A stretch of DNA of 64,000 nucleotides, taken from assembly GCA_963921195.1 (NCBI GenBank), contig OY992536.1, forward strand, positions 331,221,038 to 331,285,037, in the 5' to 3' direction. Origin of the DNA: Pegoplata infirma. Taxonomy: Eukaryota > Arthropoda > Insecta > Diptera > Anthomyiidae. Numbering within the stretch: position 1 is the stretch's first letter; the number at the start of each line of letters is the position of its first letter. The notes below the pieces were generated by a model that saw only the letters and a list, made by a program, of their open reading frames with translations, was not told where the DNA came from and ran no database searches. Positions 45,466 through 56,460 of the stretch are shown one piece after another. Made by a program: the position numbers and the translations under genes.

Positions 45466-46720
45466 TCATTTGGCGCTTATTGGATTCCAATTCCACTGCT
45501 TCTAAGTGGGGCATCTCCAAAAAAAAAATCATGTATTTTGTTGTTGCATTCTAAACTTTTTTGTAATATATAATCGTGCTGCTAGGGAAGCAACGGTTTT
45601 TTCTGGGTAACTATGTCTGGTTCATTGATCTGCTTCTTTATGAACAGATTGGTAAGGTAAGCAAGGAACTATAAATTAAAAAGTGATCTCTTAACTTGGG
45701 GCGTATCCAGGATTTTATTTCGTAAGGTGTCCAACAAAATTTTTTTTATATATTATTCTAAAAAACAAAATAAGTATCTGCACATATTTTACGATTTTTT
45801 CCCGAACTTAAATGAAACTAAATTAAACTTTTATGTAACTAAATTAAGAAAAATCAGGTTCTCATAATAAACTCTCCGGTTCTGACACATTTTTCTTTTA
45901 AAAAATTCTCACATTCTGAGGACATTTTTGCTAAGTCATTTTTTTGTTGTAGAAAAAGTCTTAGGTTCCATAACATAAAAAAATTTTCCTTTAGCAAAAC
46001 TAATTTTCCATTAGCAAATAATTCTTCGATTTTAAAATATTTGTCCAAAGAAAAAATTATCAGATTCGAAGACATTTTCTTTGTTTCTGAGAGGCATAAA
46101 ACACTAACACTTTTCACATAAAAAATCTTAAATTTGAAAATATTTTTCCTATCAAAAGCCCTTATTTTCCCAGACAGATTTCCTAAAGAGAAAGTACATA
46201 TAAGATTTTAAGTTTAGATTTTCAGACATTATATTCGATTGTAAAACATTTTTCCAACTTAAAAAGTCTTAGAGTATGATGAATTCTCTCCACATAAAAA
46301 ATCTCAGAATATAAGAAAATTTTCCTTTTTATTTATTTTGTTTTCATCAAAATATTTATTTTTTAAGTTCAAAATATTTTCTAATTTGTTCAAAAAAATA
46401 AAATAAATATTTTTGTTTAAAAAATAAATAAATATCCATACTGATGAAAATCGAAAAATATCCATTGCGATAAATATCACAAAGAAGGAAAATAAAAATA
46501 ATAAATATCTTTTTTGCATATTTTGTTTATTTTCAAATCAAATACTTCAGATACAATTTTTATAAAAACTCAAACAAATAAATATCACAACCGACAATAA
46601 TGATTAATTAAACCTCCAATTTTTCGAATTAAGGAAAACTGCAAGTGCAGTTGTGTAGACAAGACCTTGAACTATCATAGCGCAAAGTTTATGGCGCAGA
46701 TCTCTATATCTGTTATAATT
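45466..46720. other. AT-rich spacer with diverged satellite-like text
   Basis: 45850-46330 has irregular TTCTGAGGAC, TCTTAGGTTC and AATCTCAGAATATAAG pieces recalling the 38097 minisatellite. No gene. Confidence 0.4.
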
Positions 46721-47264
46721 ACACAGAAAAAAATAAAAAAAATATTTGAGTAAATTTTTAATACTATTGAGTAAAAAATTACTCAATTTTGCACCAGTAA
46801 ACGATTTAATAGTATTGAGTAAATATTTAATAAAAATTTATTAAATGTATGAAAAAAATTTGAGTAAATTTTTAATTGACACAATTAAAAATTTACTCAA
46901 AATTTATCTATTTTTTTTTTTTAAGTTTAAAAATGTTTTAAATTTTTTTACAAAAAAAAAAACAAAAAACGTGTTTTTTCAAACTTTACCAAAAGTATTT
47001 ATGTCTCAAAAACATAGAAAAATTTCATAAAGACGATTACAAACTTTCATATACATGCACAAAAAACTATAAACTAAACGAGAATTCAAAAAACTGCGAA
47101 AGTTTAAAAAAACTATTAAATTTGTATTAAATTATTTACTTAAATTGTTTTTAAAATTTTTGAGTAAATTTTTAATTGTGTCAATTAAAAAATTACTCAA
47201 TTTATGTTTTTAAATTTAAACAAGTGATTACTCAAATTTGTTTCCTCCATATTTTTTTCTGTGT
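46721..47264. mobile_element. CACAGAAAAAAAT MITE, copy 3, best preserved
   Basis: TA-CACAGAAAAAAATAAAAA ... ATTTTTTTCTGTG-TA. The target looks like TA on both sides. Internal TTGAGTAAATTTTTAATT inverted motifs are abundant. Confidence 0.8.
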
Positions 47265-47716
47265 ACAGAGGGTAAAAGTGCAAAAATTTTGAAAAATGAC
47301 TAGAAAATATCCATAATTTTGTCCTTCTTTCCCTATTTCTTTTCATTTCTCCATATTTTTATATCACTACTGGCCCCTCATATAAAATGCAAAATGTTGA
47401 AATCTATTCCATTAATGTGTCAAGAATAGTAATAGCAGCTGCTCAAAATTTTAAAGAAAAAAACGTATTTTTTTCTAAAATACAAGTTTTTCGCGAGTCA
47501 CATTCGCTGCTTCTGTCGAAGCTGTTGGTCAAACTAAGTTTTTGTGACTTTAGCTCACAAAGTCAAAGGCGGTTTAAAATAAATAAATTGCAAAAAATTT
47601 ATGGCATTTTTTTAAATTGTGCAAAATATTTAGACCTTGTTTCTATTTCTGTTAGTAGCAGTTAATGCATCATCTTCAAATTCAATGCATAAAACTACGT
47701 GTCTTAATATGTATTT
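47265..47716. other. Spacer, nothing recognised
   Basis: A 92-aa frame (47387-47665) has no recognisable domain and I do not treat it as a gene. Confidence 0.4.
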
Positions 47717-48238
47717 ACAAGGATAATATCTTAATCTTATGAACCAATTTGCATGAAATTTAAAATATACATATGTAAAAGAGAAAATTCTAAGATTGGG
47801 GTGTCTTTGCTTATCGGCCATATCGGGGATTTAGGAGTTCAAAAAAAAGGGGAAAAAATGGCGAAAAAATCGTTTTTTAGCCATTTCTTTTTAAGAAACT
47901 AAATATATGATGTTTCCATATAAGAAGAAACGTTTTTTTTTTAATGTCTATTCAATGGTGGCATAACCTTTTTTCGGCTTCGTGAAATATCTTTCTCATG
48001 AAAATCCATATGAATACGAAATAATCTTTATTAAATTTAAATCGACGCGCATTTTTGCTCTAGACTATATTCCGGTTAGTTCGGGAGTGATAAAAATTGT
48101 CCTCATAAGAGGACAACGAAATTTTTAAACATTGATATGGCCAACAAGCTGAGACACCCCAACCTTAAAATCGTCTCTTTTATATACATTTTAAGTTTCA
48201 GGCAAATCGGTTTATAAGGGTGAAGATACTTCCCTTGT
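47717..48238. mobile_element. ACAAGGGAAGT TIR element, another full copy
   Basis: ACAAGGATAATATCTTAATC to GAAGATACTTCCCTTGT, 522 bp, with GGGGTGTCTTTGCTTATCGG near the left end and its inverse at the right. Confidence 0.75.
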
Positions 48239-48322
48239 TAGAAGCGATATTTGTTTTTAATTTTTACTTTTGGTTATTGTGATCGGAAAGCGCGATGTAT
48301 TAATATAAACTTATTTTTATAT

Positions 48323-48936
48323 ACACTCAAAAAAATAAAACTGTAAAGTTAACAAATTTTTTTTGTTAACTCAAGTTTACTGGCTTTTTAGCAAATTTTT
48401 AGTTAAAATCAGCGTTTTAACTACTTTTTTTAGTTAAGTTCAATTTACGAAAATACTAGTTTTGCACAAATTTTGAATTAATTTTTTTTGTTGACTTCAA
48501 AACTGAGTTTACGAATTTTTACTAATTAATTTGCTGATTTTTCGTATCAAATTTGTTAAGTGAAATTTCTTGTGTAGCCTCCTATGCAAATCTCATAAGT
48601 TCTACTTAAGCTGATGAAAAAACAGAAAAAATAAACTTATAATTTCTTACGAAATATTTTGTAAATTTTAGTTTACGAAAAGTAACAAAAAGTTTAGCTA
48701 AATTCAACTAATTTTTTTGTTAATATATGTACATAAAAATGTTACGAAATTTCAGCTAAATTTTTAGTTAAAGTTACGTTTTTTTTTTTTGCTACATTCA
48801 TTCTACGAAAAGTTAGCTAAATATTTTTAGTTAAATTAACTAAAAATTTAGTAGGCCCAAAATCAGGTGCATTTTTAGTTAAATTTAACTAAATTTTTTG
48901 CTAACTTTACAGTTTTTTTTTTTTTTTTTTGAGTGT
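48323..48936. mobile_element. TA-flanked MITE (CACTCAAAAAA family, TTAACTAAAATTTT type)
   Basis: TA-CACTCAAAAAAATAAAAC ... TTTTTTTTTTGAGTG-TA. The interior is made of TAGTTAAATTTAACTAAATT-like inverted motifs. It shares termini but not interior with the 6620 and 15194 families. Confidence 0.75.
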
Positions 48937-49097
48937 AGTACATCCAAGAACTAGGGAGAAACTATAGGCCAAAAAAGATCACTATTGGAAAAAGTGGCAT
49001 GAAATTCCACGCCCCATTGTACATTAATGTACACATAATCTTAATTTTTCACAACATATCACTTTTTTATAAAAAACTATTAACTTATTCTTCTATA

Positions 49098-49534
49098 AGA
49101 GTCCCGCACAACAATGTCGGGGCGGTTGACGTTTTCGGTCATGAGAGAGTATAGGCGCAAAACAAAGGCGGCAGCGGTAAATTCATTCACTCGTTGATAT
49201 TTACAGAATTTTTCACTTTTTCGACACTTTTTTTATTTAATGTTATTGTTTTTTTTAATATCAATTTAATTTTCTCATATTGATTCCTTTTTTTGTGTTT
49301 TTTTTCAGAATTTTAAATATTTTTTTTTAGAGATCACATATTTTTGTTTACTTTATCGAAAATAATCGAAATATTTATAAGAATGTGGCAACATTTTCAT
49401 ATCAAAAATTTGAAGAGAGAGAGAAACCGACACAAAAATAAAATTGATTTTATTCAAGCGGTTTTCGGTCGAGCGTTTTTTCTTGCCAAATTTGTATGAA
49501 AAAAACGTCACCGACATTGTTGTGCGGGGACTCT
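49098..49534. mobile_element. 437-bp element with nearly perfect 23-bp TIRs
   Basis: AGAGTCCCGCACAACAATG TCGG at the left and CCGACATTG TTGTGCGGGGACTCT at the right are inverted copies with a single extra G. The GC-rich ends stand out in AT-rich DNA. No transposase frame. Confidence 0.75.
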
Positions 49535-51958
49535 AAGTTTCCGTTTTAATTTTTTTTTTTTTGAACTGTTTTCATCCGATGATAAAAAAAAAATTAAAAT
49601 AATTTTATACTTTCTTGATAAATATCACAAAATATTGTTTCAAATTTTGATTTTGAAAAATAAAAATTATTTTCAACTTTGATTAAAATAAAAAACTTGA
49701 TTAAAAAAAAAGTTTTAAAAGTATTAAAATCAGGTCCCTGATTCTAACACATTTTTCTTTTAGAAAAAAACTTACAGCCTTACCATAGAAAAATAAAATA
49801 TTTTTTTTGGCTTCTCTCACTTTTGCTAAACAAGTCGAACTTTGACCCACCATAATTCTGTAAATACACTAAATTAAAAAAAAAAAAAACTATATATGGT
49901 ACATATATCGTATTTATGTAGGCTATCTATGTGTCAATTTGATCTGAAGACACTATTTTCAAAAATGACTAAAATTTGAGCTAAATTTTTTGGAATGGCC
50001 CCATTCATAAATTTTGTGAAAAAAGTTCCACTAGTTAAAATATATATTTCTAATAAAATGTTTTTACTGAATAATTAGATTTTAAGACAATTTGTATACA
50101 AAATAAATAATTTGAAGATTTTCAGACATTGAATTTGGAAAAATGTCTTAGATTCTGTTTAATTTTACTTACAATTGGAAAAAATTGTTTGTACATGGAC
50201 TAAGCTTCATGATCCGAATACTTTTTTCTTCAGAATTTTTTTTCCTGGAAAAAAAAAATAAGTTTCTGGGCAAAAAATTTTAAGATTCGGAAACATTTAC
50301 CATCAGAAAAATTTTCAGATTCTTAATTGTTTTGCTTTTTGCAACTTCATTTCAACTTTTACTTGATATTTTATACTAAATCATAAAATTTGCGAAATCA
50401 TTTTGTTGACAGGCCCGGGCCAAGTTTTTTTCAAATATATAAAAACAAAAACTATTATCAGTTCACTCTAATACATACATATGCATAAAAACGTACATAC
50501 ATACAAATGTATGTATTTGGTGTATAACAAGCAGACATTGTTGAGGTATGAAAAGCCAACAAAATATCAATGATCCACTTGAGCTGTCTTAAAAAACAAT
50601 TTAATAATAAGTCTACATATTAGAAGTGTACATATTTATTTATTAGTTTATTATTATTATTTTTATTATTTTTGTTTCTGTTGTATACAAATGTATGTAA
50701 GTCTGCATACTTACCTATTTGTATGTAAAAAAAAAAACTATTGAAATAGAACTTCATTTACTTTGTATACATATACAACAAGTAACTATTGCAACTGGTA
50801 AATACATAAAAACATGCATACATATACTACATACATATATTTGTATTAAACAACAAACCAACTTAATGCAAATAAATAAATAAACACTTTCAAACAACAT
50901 CAAATCAAACCTAAAAAAAGAACATAAAAAAGTAAGAAAACAAATCGTTTATTTCTGTAGTAATGTGTATCATCACTGCATGTAGTATAAGCAATTGCAC
51001 TTGTATTCAATTTTCTTTGTGAAGTTCATGCATATTGCGTATACGCAATACATGAAATTATTTTCATTCCAACAATAGTCGCGGATTAAATCCATTTAAA
51101 ATACATCACAAAAAAAGTGTCCCGGATTTATTTAACATTTTCAATTAAATTTTCCTTGGATTCCACAAACACAAACAAATGATTTATTAAATTCAGTGAC
51201 ATTTTAGATTGACAGCCAATTTAGTAAAAAAATATATTTTATTTTTATAGGATCTACACGTAATTTTTTTATTTTTTTATTTAAGATTGAGTTCTCCCAG
51301 AAGAGGTTGATATTAAACTATATATTTGTTTGTTATTTAAATAAAGTGAACATGTTTAACACCCTGTAATTTAAAAAGTTCTTGGGAGTCGTCTTAGCTG
51401 ACTTTTACTGTATTTTATTTGGTAAATGCCGTCGGTAATTCTCTCATCGATTATATCTCGCATATGCGCATTTCTGATTTTTACTATTTCCATTTATATG
51501 TATGTGTGTATACTATAAATATTAATACATACATACAAACATACATACATGCTCATCGTGACAGCCATTATTGATTTATAGGAAAACTAAACTTACGAGA
51601 GCAATTTAAAATTAAAATAAAAAAATTAAATATAATATTAAGTCTCTTTAATATTTTACAATTACAAAAAAAAGCTGGTGAAAAATATTTTATACTACTT
51701 ATTATAAATTTTTTTTTTAAATACCTGGGTCGGAAAACACTCTAGGGCGAGCCAAAACGAGCCGCTCGAAACACAAAAGGTTCGCAGCCCACATGAAACG
51801 AGCTGCTGCTCCAAAATGAAAAAGCTCGTTGAAAAACTAAAACGAGCTTTTTGAAAATTGATACGCTCGTCGATGAGCTGCTTAAAATATTACGGCTTTT
51901 AAGTCTCGAAAAAATGATCTGGCTTAATATTTTTTGGCTAGCAGCCAATTTTTAGCTG
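49535..51958. other. AT-rich spacer with simple repeats
   Basis: CATA/TATG microsatellite clusters lie at 50470-50520, 50690-50850 and 51500-51550. 51740-51950 repeats GAGC(C/T)CGTTTT-like text. Diverged TCTGAGAC-type text lies at 50100-50340. No gene recognised. Confidence 0.45.
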
Positions 51959-52190
51959 CACTCAAAAAAAAAAGTGGTAAAACGCCTGGTAAAATGCCTT
52001 GTAATCCCGTTATACCAATATTAAACAATTTTCGTTGCTTTTTAACAAAAAATCTTGTACTTTACTCAAACGAGAACTACAGTTTTATTGGTAATTTTAC
52101 AAATTTATTTGCGTAATTGTGTTCTACCATTTTGAAAGGTTATTTTACAAAAAAAAAACTGTAATTTTACAACAAAGTTTTTATTACGAG

Positions 52191-52422
52191 TATTTATGTA
52201 TAATAATATAATAATAATAATAATTTGATCCAATGATCAGTTTTTATTTATTTTTCCAATTTTTATTTACAACTCATTTTAAATAATTTTAACCTAACCG
52301 AGAACTGGTAACAATGACCGTCGTCTCGTTGTAGCGAAATCGACCAAGGGTTTTGGTGGGAATCGAACCCACGACCTCCTGTTTCATAGGCTAGCACGCT
52401 ACCAACTAGCCTACAGGGGCCC
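52191..52422 (-). mobile_element. tRNA-derived SINE
   Basis: On the minus strand the head is tRNA-like, with an A box TAGGCTAGTTGG (52402-52413) and a perfect B box GGTTCGATTCC (52359-52369). These are Pol III internal promoter elements. The body follows, and the 3' end is a (TTATTA)n tail. CGAG flanks both sides as a short target duplication. The anticodon stem does not pair properly, so this is a SINE rather than a tRNA gene. Confidence 0.8.
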
Positions 52423-52560
52423 CGAGGATTTATGTTGTTTAACAAAAAAAAAATTATTTTTTTTTGTAAATTTTCCAAGTCCCGGACAAATTTTTTTTAT
52501 TGAAACATATTTAAAAAAAAAAGTTGACAAAATTTTGAAAAAATTGTTACGAGGATTCTA

Positions 52561-53041
52561 CACAAAATTATTGGCTAAAAATTTTCAATTAAATGTATTG
52601 ATCAACAAAATTTAAATGAGTCAATCAATGTTTTGATTAAAATTTTTGCTATTTTTTGTTACAAATTTTCAACATACCAGATTTTTTTTTCGCTTTAATT
52701 TATTTGCATAGATTAATTCAAAAATATACAAAATAATCGGGCTTTAGTTTTTTTTATTGTTGGCAACATATTGTAAAGCAAAAAAGATGAATTTTTTGAT
52801 AGTTTTGTCATAAGCTTACAATTCATTTGTTAAATCAATCATTATTTTGATTGAGTTTAAACAAGAAATTGATAAAATTTTTTATCAAAATCGAAAAAAT
52901 GCTTGATTGAACAAATTTTCAATCAATCACCTACAATTTGATGATTGGTAAAAAAATTTTTTTAATTGGAGGAATTTCAATCAAAAAATTTATTGAATCC
53001 GCGTTTTTGTTGATTGAAATTCGTTTCAAATTCTTTCTGTG
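52561..53041. mobile_element. TA-flanked MITE nested in copy A
   Basis: TA-CACAAAATTATTGGC ... CAAATTCTTTCTGTG-TA, with many TTGATTGAAATT-type inverted motifs. Copy B has the uninterrupted site (GATTCTAGTCAATTTAC on its complement). Confidence 0.7.
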
Positions 53042-53398
53042 TAGTTAGTTTACAAAAAAAAAACAGTTATTTTACATAACTGGTTTTATACGAAGATTTA
53101 TGTAGTTTAAAAAAAAAAATTTTTTGTAAATTTACCATTTTGATTGTAAATTTACCATTTTTTTAAACATATTTACCAATTTTTCTTTTAAGTTTACCAT
53201 TTTTTTTTTTTATTTTTCCGGTTTTAAAACAATATTTTTACCAATAAAATTGGTTATTTTACCAATTTTTGGCGCATTCGAAATTACGAGGAAATCCTCG
53301 TAATTTTGCGAGAATTTTATCTACCTCCTATTTTACGAGAATAGCCTCGTAAAATCACGAGATTTTTTGGTAACTTTACAAGGTTTTTTTTTGAGTGT

Positions 53399-53868
53399 GG
53401 TTCACAACCAAAATTTTTTGTATCATGAAACTATTTTTATTTATTTACGCCATTTTATTTATATATGATCCATTTTTTTTTTAATATTTTGATAATTAAG
53501 GTGAATTTAAAAAAGAAAACTAAATTGGTCGGCATCCCATGGTTCCCAAGTAATGGGCGTTCAAAATTTAGATATAAAATTTGATATATCTTCTCCAATA
53601 ATAGTCCGATCAGACTAAGATTGATTTCATTCTAAATCTTATTAAAATACCTTTAATTTTACATTAAAAAAATTTATTCAATAACTTATTATGCTCAAAT
53701 TTAAGCTTAATATCTAAGCTTTCAAACTGGTTGTATAAATACATGCCTTGATAAAGCATAATTTTGAAGTATAAAACTTTTTCTTAAAAAATCTCGGCTA
53801 AAAATAATAAATTTAGTGTTGTGTGACAACGGATTAACAAATTAAGGTTTTGCTTTCTTCGGACCACT
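53399..53868. other. Spacer between two inverted MITEs
   Basis: AT-rich sequence without a recognised feature. It would form the loop if copies A and B pair. Confidence 0.4.
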
Positions 53869-54594
53869 ACAATCAAAAAAAAAACCTTGTAAAGTTACCA
53901 AAAAATCTCGTGATTTTACGAGGCTATTCTCGTAAAATAGGACGTAGGTAAAATTCTCGTAAAATTACGAGGATTTCCTCGTAATTTTGAATGCACCAAA
54001 AATTGGTAAAATAACCAATTTTATTGGTAAAAATATTGTTTTAAAGCCGGGAAAAAAATGGTAAACTTACAAGAAAAAATGGTAAATATGTTTAAAAAAA
54101 TGGTAAATTTACAAACCAAAATGGTAAATTTACAAACAAAAATTTGTTAAACAACATAAATCCTCGTAATAAAATCATATTTGTAAAATAACTGTTTTTT
54201 TTTTGTAAATTGACTAGAATCCTCGAAATAAATTTTTCAAAATTTTGTCAACTTTTTTTTTAAATATTTTTTAATAAAAAAAAAAAAATTGTCCGGAACA
54301 TAAATCCTCGTATAACATAATTTTTCAAGAATAACAGTTTTTTTGTAATTCAACTAGAATCCTCGTAATAAAAACTTTGTTGTAAAATTACAGTTTTTTT
54401 TTGTAAAATAACCTTTCAAAATGGTAGAATACAATTACGAAAATAAACTTGTAAAATTACCAATCAAACTGTAGTTCTCGTTTGAGCAAAGTACAAGATT
54501 TTTTGTTAAAAAACAAGGAAGATTGTTAAATATTGATAGAACGTGATTACAAAGCATTTTACCAGGCGTTTTACCAGTTTATTTTTTTGAGTGT
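53869..54594. mobile_element. CACTCAAAAAA MITE, copy B (inverted, uninterrupted)
   Basis: It is the inverted counterpart of 51959-53398 and lacks its SINE and inner MITE. Ends are ACAATCAAAAAAAAAACC and TTTTTTTGAGTG-TA. Confidence 0.75.
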
Positions 54595-56452
54595 ATAATT
54601 AAAAAACGCGATAACTTAAAAAATATTACTCGGAGAGCTTTCGTTTATGAAAAATGTTTTTGGAGTTTTTGTTGTGTCGGCAATATGTACCGAGATATGG
54701 GCATTTTAAAATTTTCGGCAATGCTAGCTTTTTTGGATCCATAGTTAGGACCCATTAGGGTCCACACATGTAAAGAGAACCGGTGGCGGAGCCCGAGAAT
54801 CAAAAATGGTCTCCAGTTTGCTCCATCTGGCTTAGTTTCCGAGATAGCGCCATTTAAAGTTTTCTTAAAAAAAAGTTCACAATTTATTTTTGCTAATATT
54901 AGCAAAAAAGCTTGTAAAAATTTGGTCAACTCTATTTTAAATTTAGCAAAAGAAAATAGTTCAAATTTTGTTTAAAATTGCTAATGCGCTAAATGAAGTT
55001 AGCAAGATATTTTTGTTAACATTCTACTTAATCTCAACTAAAAATTTGCTAAAGGTTAGCTTACTAGCATTATAAAACAGATTTAGTCCAAAATAAAGGA
55101 GCTGGAGTCCTGACAATGGACACGAATTTCTCTCATTGGCATAAGCCGGTTAAATTCGGAAATGGACAAAATCGGATAAGCGGCAAAAAAGTTCTCCCTT
55201 AAATAATTAAACCAACCTCTAAGAAAACGCCATTTTTACGGCTTTTGAGCTCATCACAGTATAGATTGAAAACAGGATATTTTTGCTTCGATTTAGGGCC
55301 TTCTACCGAGTCAAATCTCCTAAAAAAGAAGACCGGATCCAAAAAACAATTATATATATTTATTTTTTTTTTTTCAAATAAATTTTGTGGATCAATTTAG
55401 TCCAGCACAGCATCTGGAAATTCCAAAATAATATCAAATAAAAAATAGCATATTAAAAATGGCAAAAAATAAATTGTACCAAACCAATAGTAAATTACAC
55501 ACCGAATGCATACTATAGTATACAGATGTATATAGATGCTAAATAACAGAAAATGTGGGGTGAGACCGCAAAAAAAAAAAATATTGTTTTGGACCACACT
55601 AATGCCCATTATGATCCGATATTTCTTTGGAACATAAAAAATGTCTGATACTATTTATGAAACGGAAATGAAACACCTAAGTAAACAATTTTAAAAACGA
55701 AACAATATGAAACCATAGTTAGAAAACAAATATAAAATTAAGATAAGAACACCTTAAGTATTTTAATCTATTTACATACGTACGAGAACACAAAGGCAAA
55801 CGTATACATATTAATGAACGTGTGTGTGAACAAGTCCAAATTTAAATGCACGGTGTTTTCATACCCTACATAAAAAAAATTATGCCGGCATATTCGCCTT
55901 GTCGTTACGTACGTCAAGCTACATATTTTCCTAAACCTTGATTAATGTTAAGTTCTTGTATAGATTATCCAGGAGCTGATCCAGCTCTTGGGAGGGAGGG
56001 AGTTAATTTTTTTTGCTCAAATAATTTTCTTACTTGGAAACTCAGTTCGGACGAAGTTGCATCATTAATTAAGGGGGTTTACACTTTAGAATTTCTTATT
56101 TTTTTAGTTTATAGTATGTTTTCATTGGCATGATTTTGGCAAATCAGAGTGTTTTGAGGAAATCATTTAATTTTCTACATGTTTTCCCATACATTTTTCA
56201 TATGCGCAAAACATCTCAAATTGGGTGTTTTGGTACAAAACATGTGGACTTATTAAATTCACCACTTGCTTTGGTCAGTGCAACACTGTATTTTATATCC
56301 GAAAATCAAAACAACTCATTCGTAGTGAGTGCCAATTAGAAGAAGAAGAAGACTTTAGAAAATGTTTTCAAAATGTCTGTGCAAAAACCGTGTTGAGTAG
56401 TGATATTTTTGTCTCAATTCCTTTATAGAATTAGTAGTGTTTCATGCAATGA
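54595..56452. other. Unassigned region left of the hAT stack
   Basis: 54720-54860 resembles 58800-58990 loosely (GGACCCATTAGGGTCC; TTTGCTC(C/T)ATCT). 54890-55080 repeats TTAGCAAAA/GCTAA motifs. 55780-55920 is of higher complexity. I find no convincing gene. Confidence 0.4.
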
Positions 56453-56460
56453 GTAAGTAC

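Larger units (their letters stand above)
51959..53398. mobile_element. CACTCAAAAAA MITE with two nested insertions (copy A)
   Basis: The left end CACTCAAAAAAAAAAGTGG and the right end GGTTTTTTTTTGAGTG bound it. It aligns with the inverted copy B (53869-54594) except for a SINE (52191-52422) and a TA-flanked MITE (52561-53041). Confidence 0.75.

Noticed and set aside
47387..47665. 92-residue frame
   Set aside because: No motif, surrounded by MITEs, random composition.
52351..52422. tRNA gene
   Set aside because: A and B boxes are good, but the anticodon arm does not fold and a repeat tail follows: it is a SINE head.
52263..52478. 71-residue frame with GPCRLVGSVLAYETGGRGFDSH
   Set aside because: Translation of the tRNA-like SINE head.
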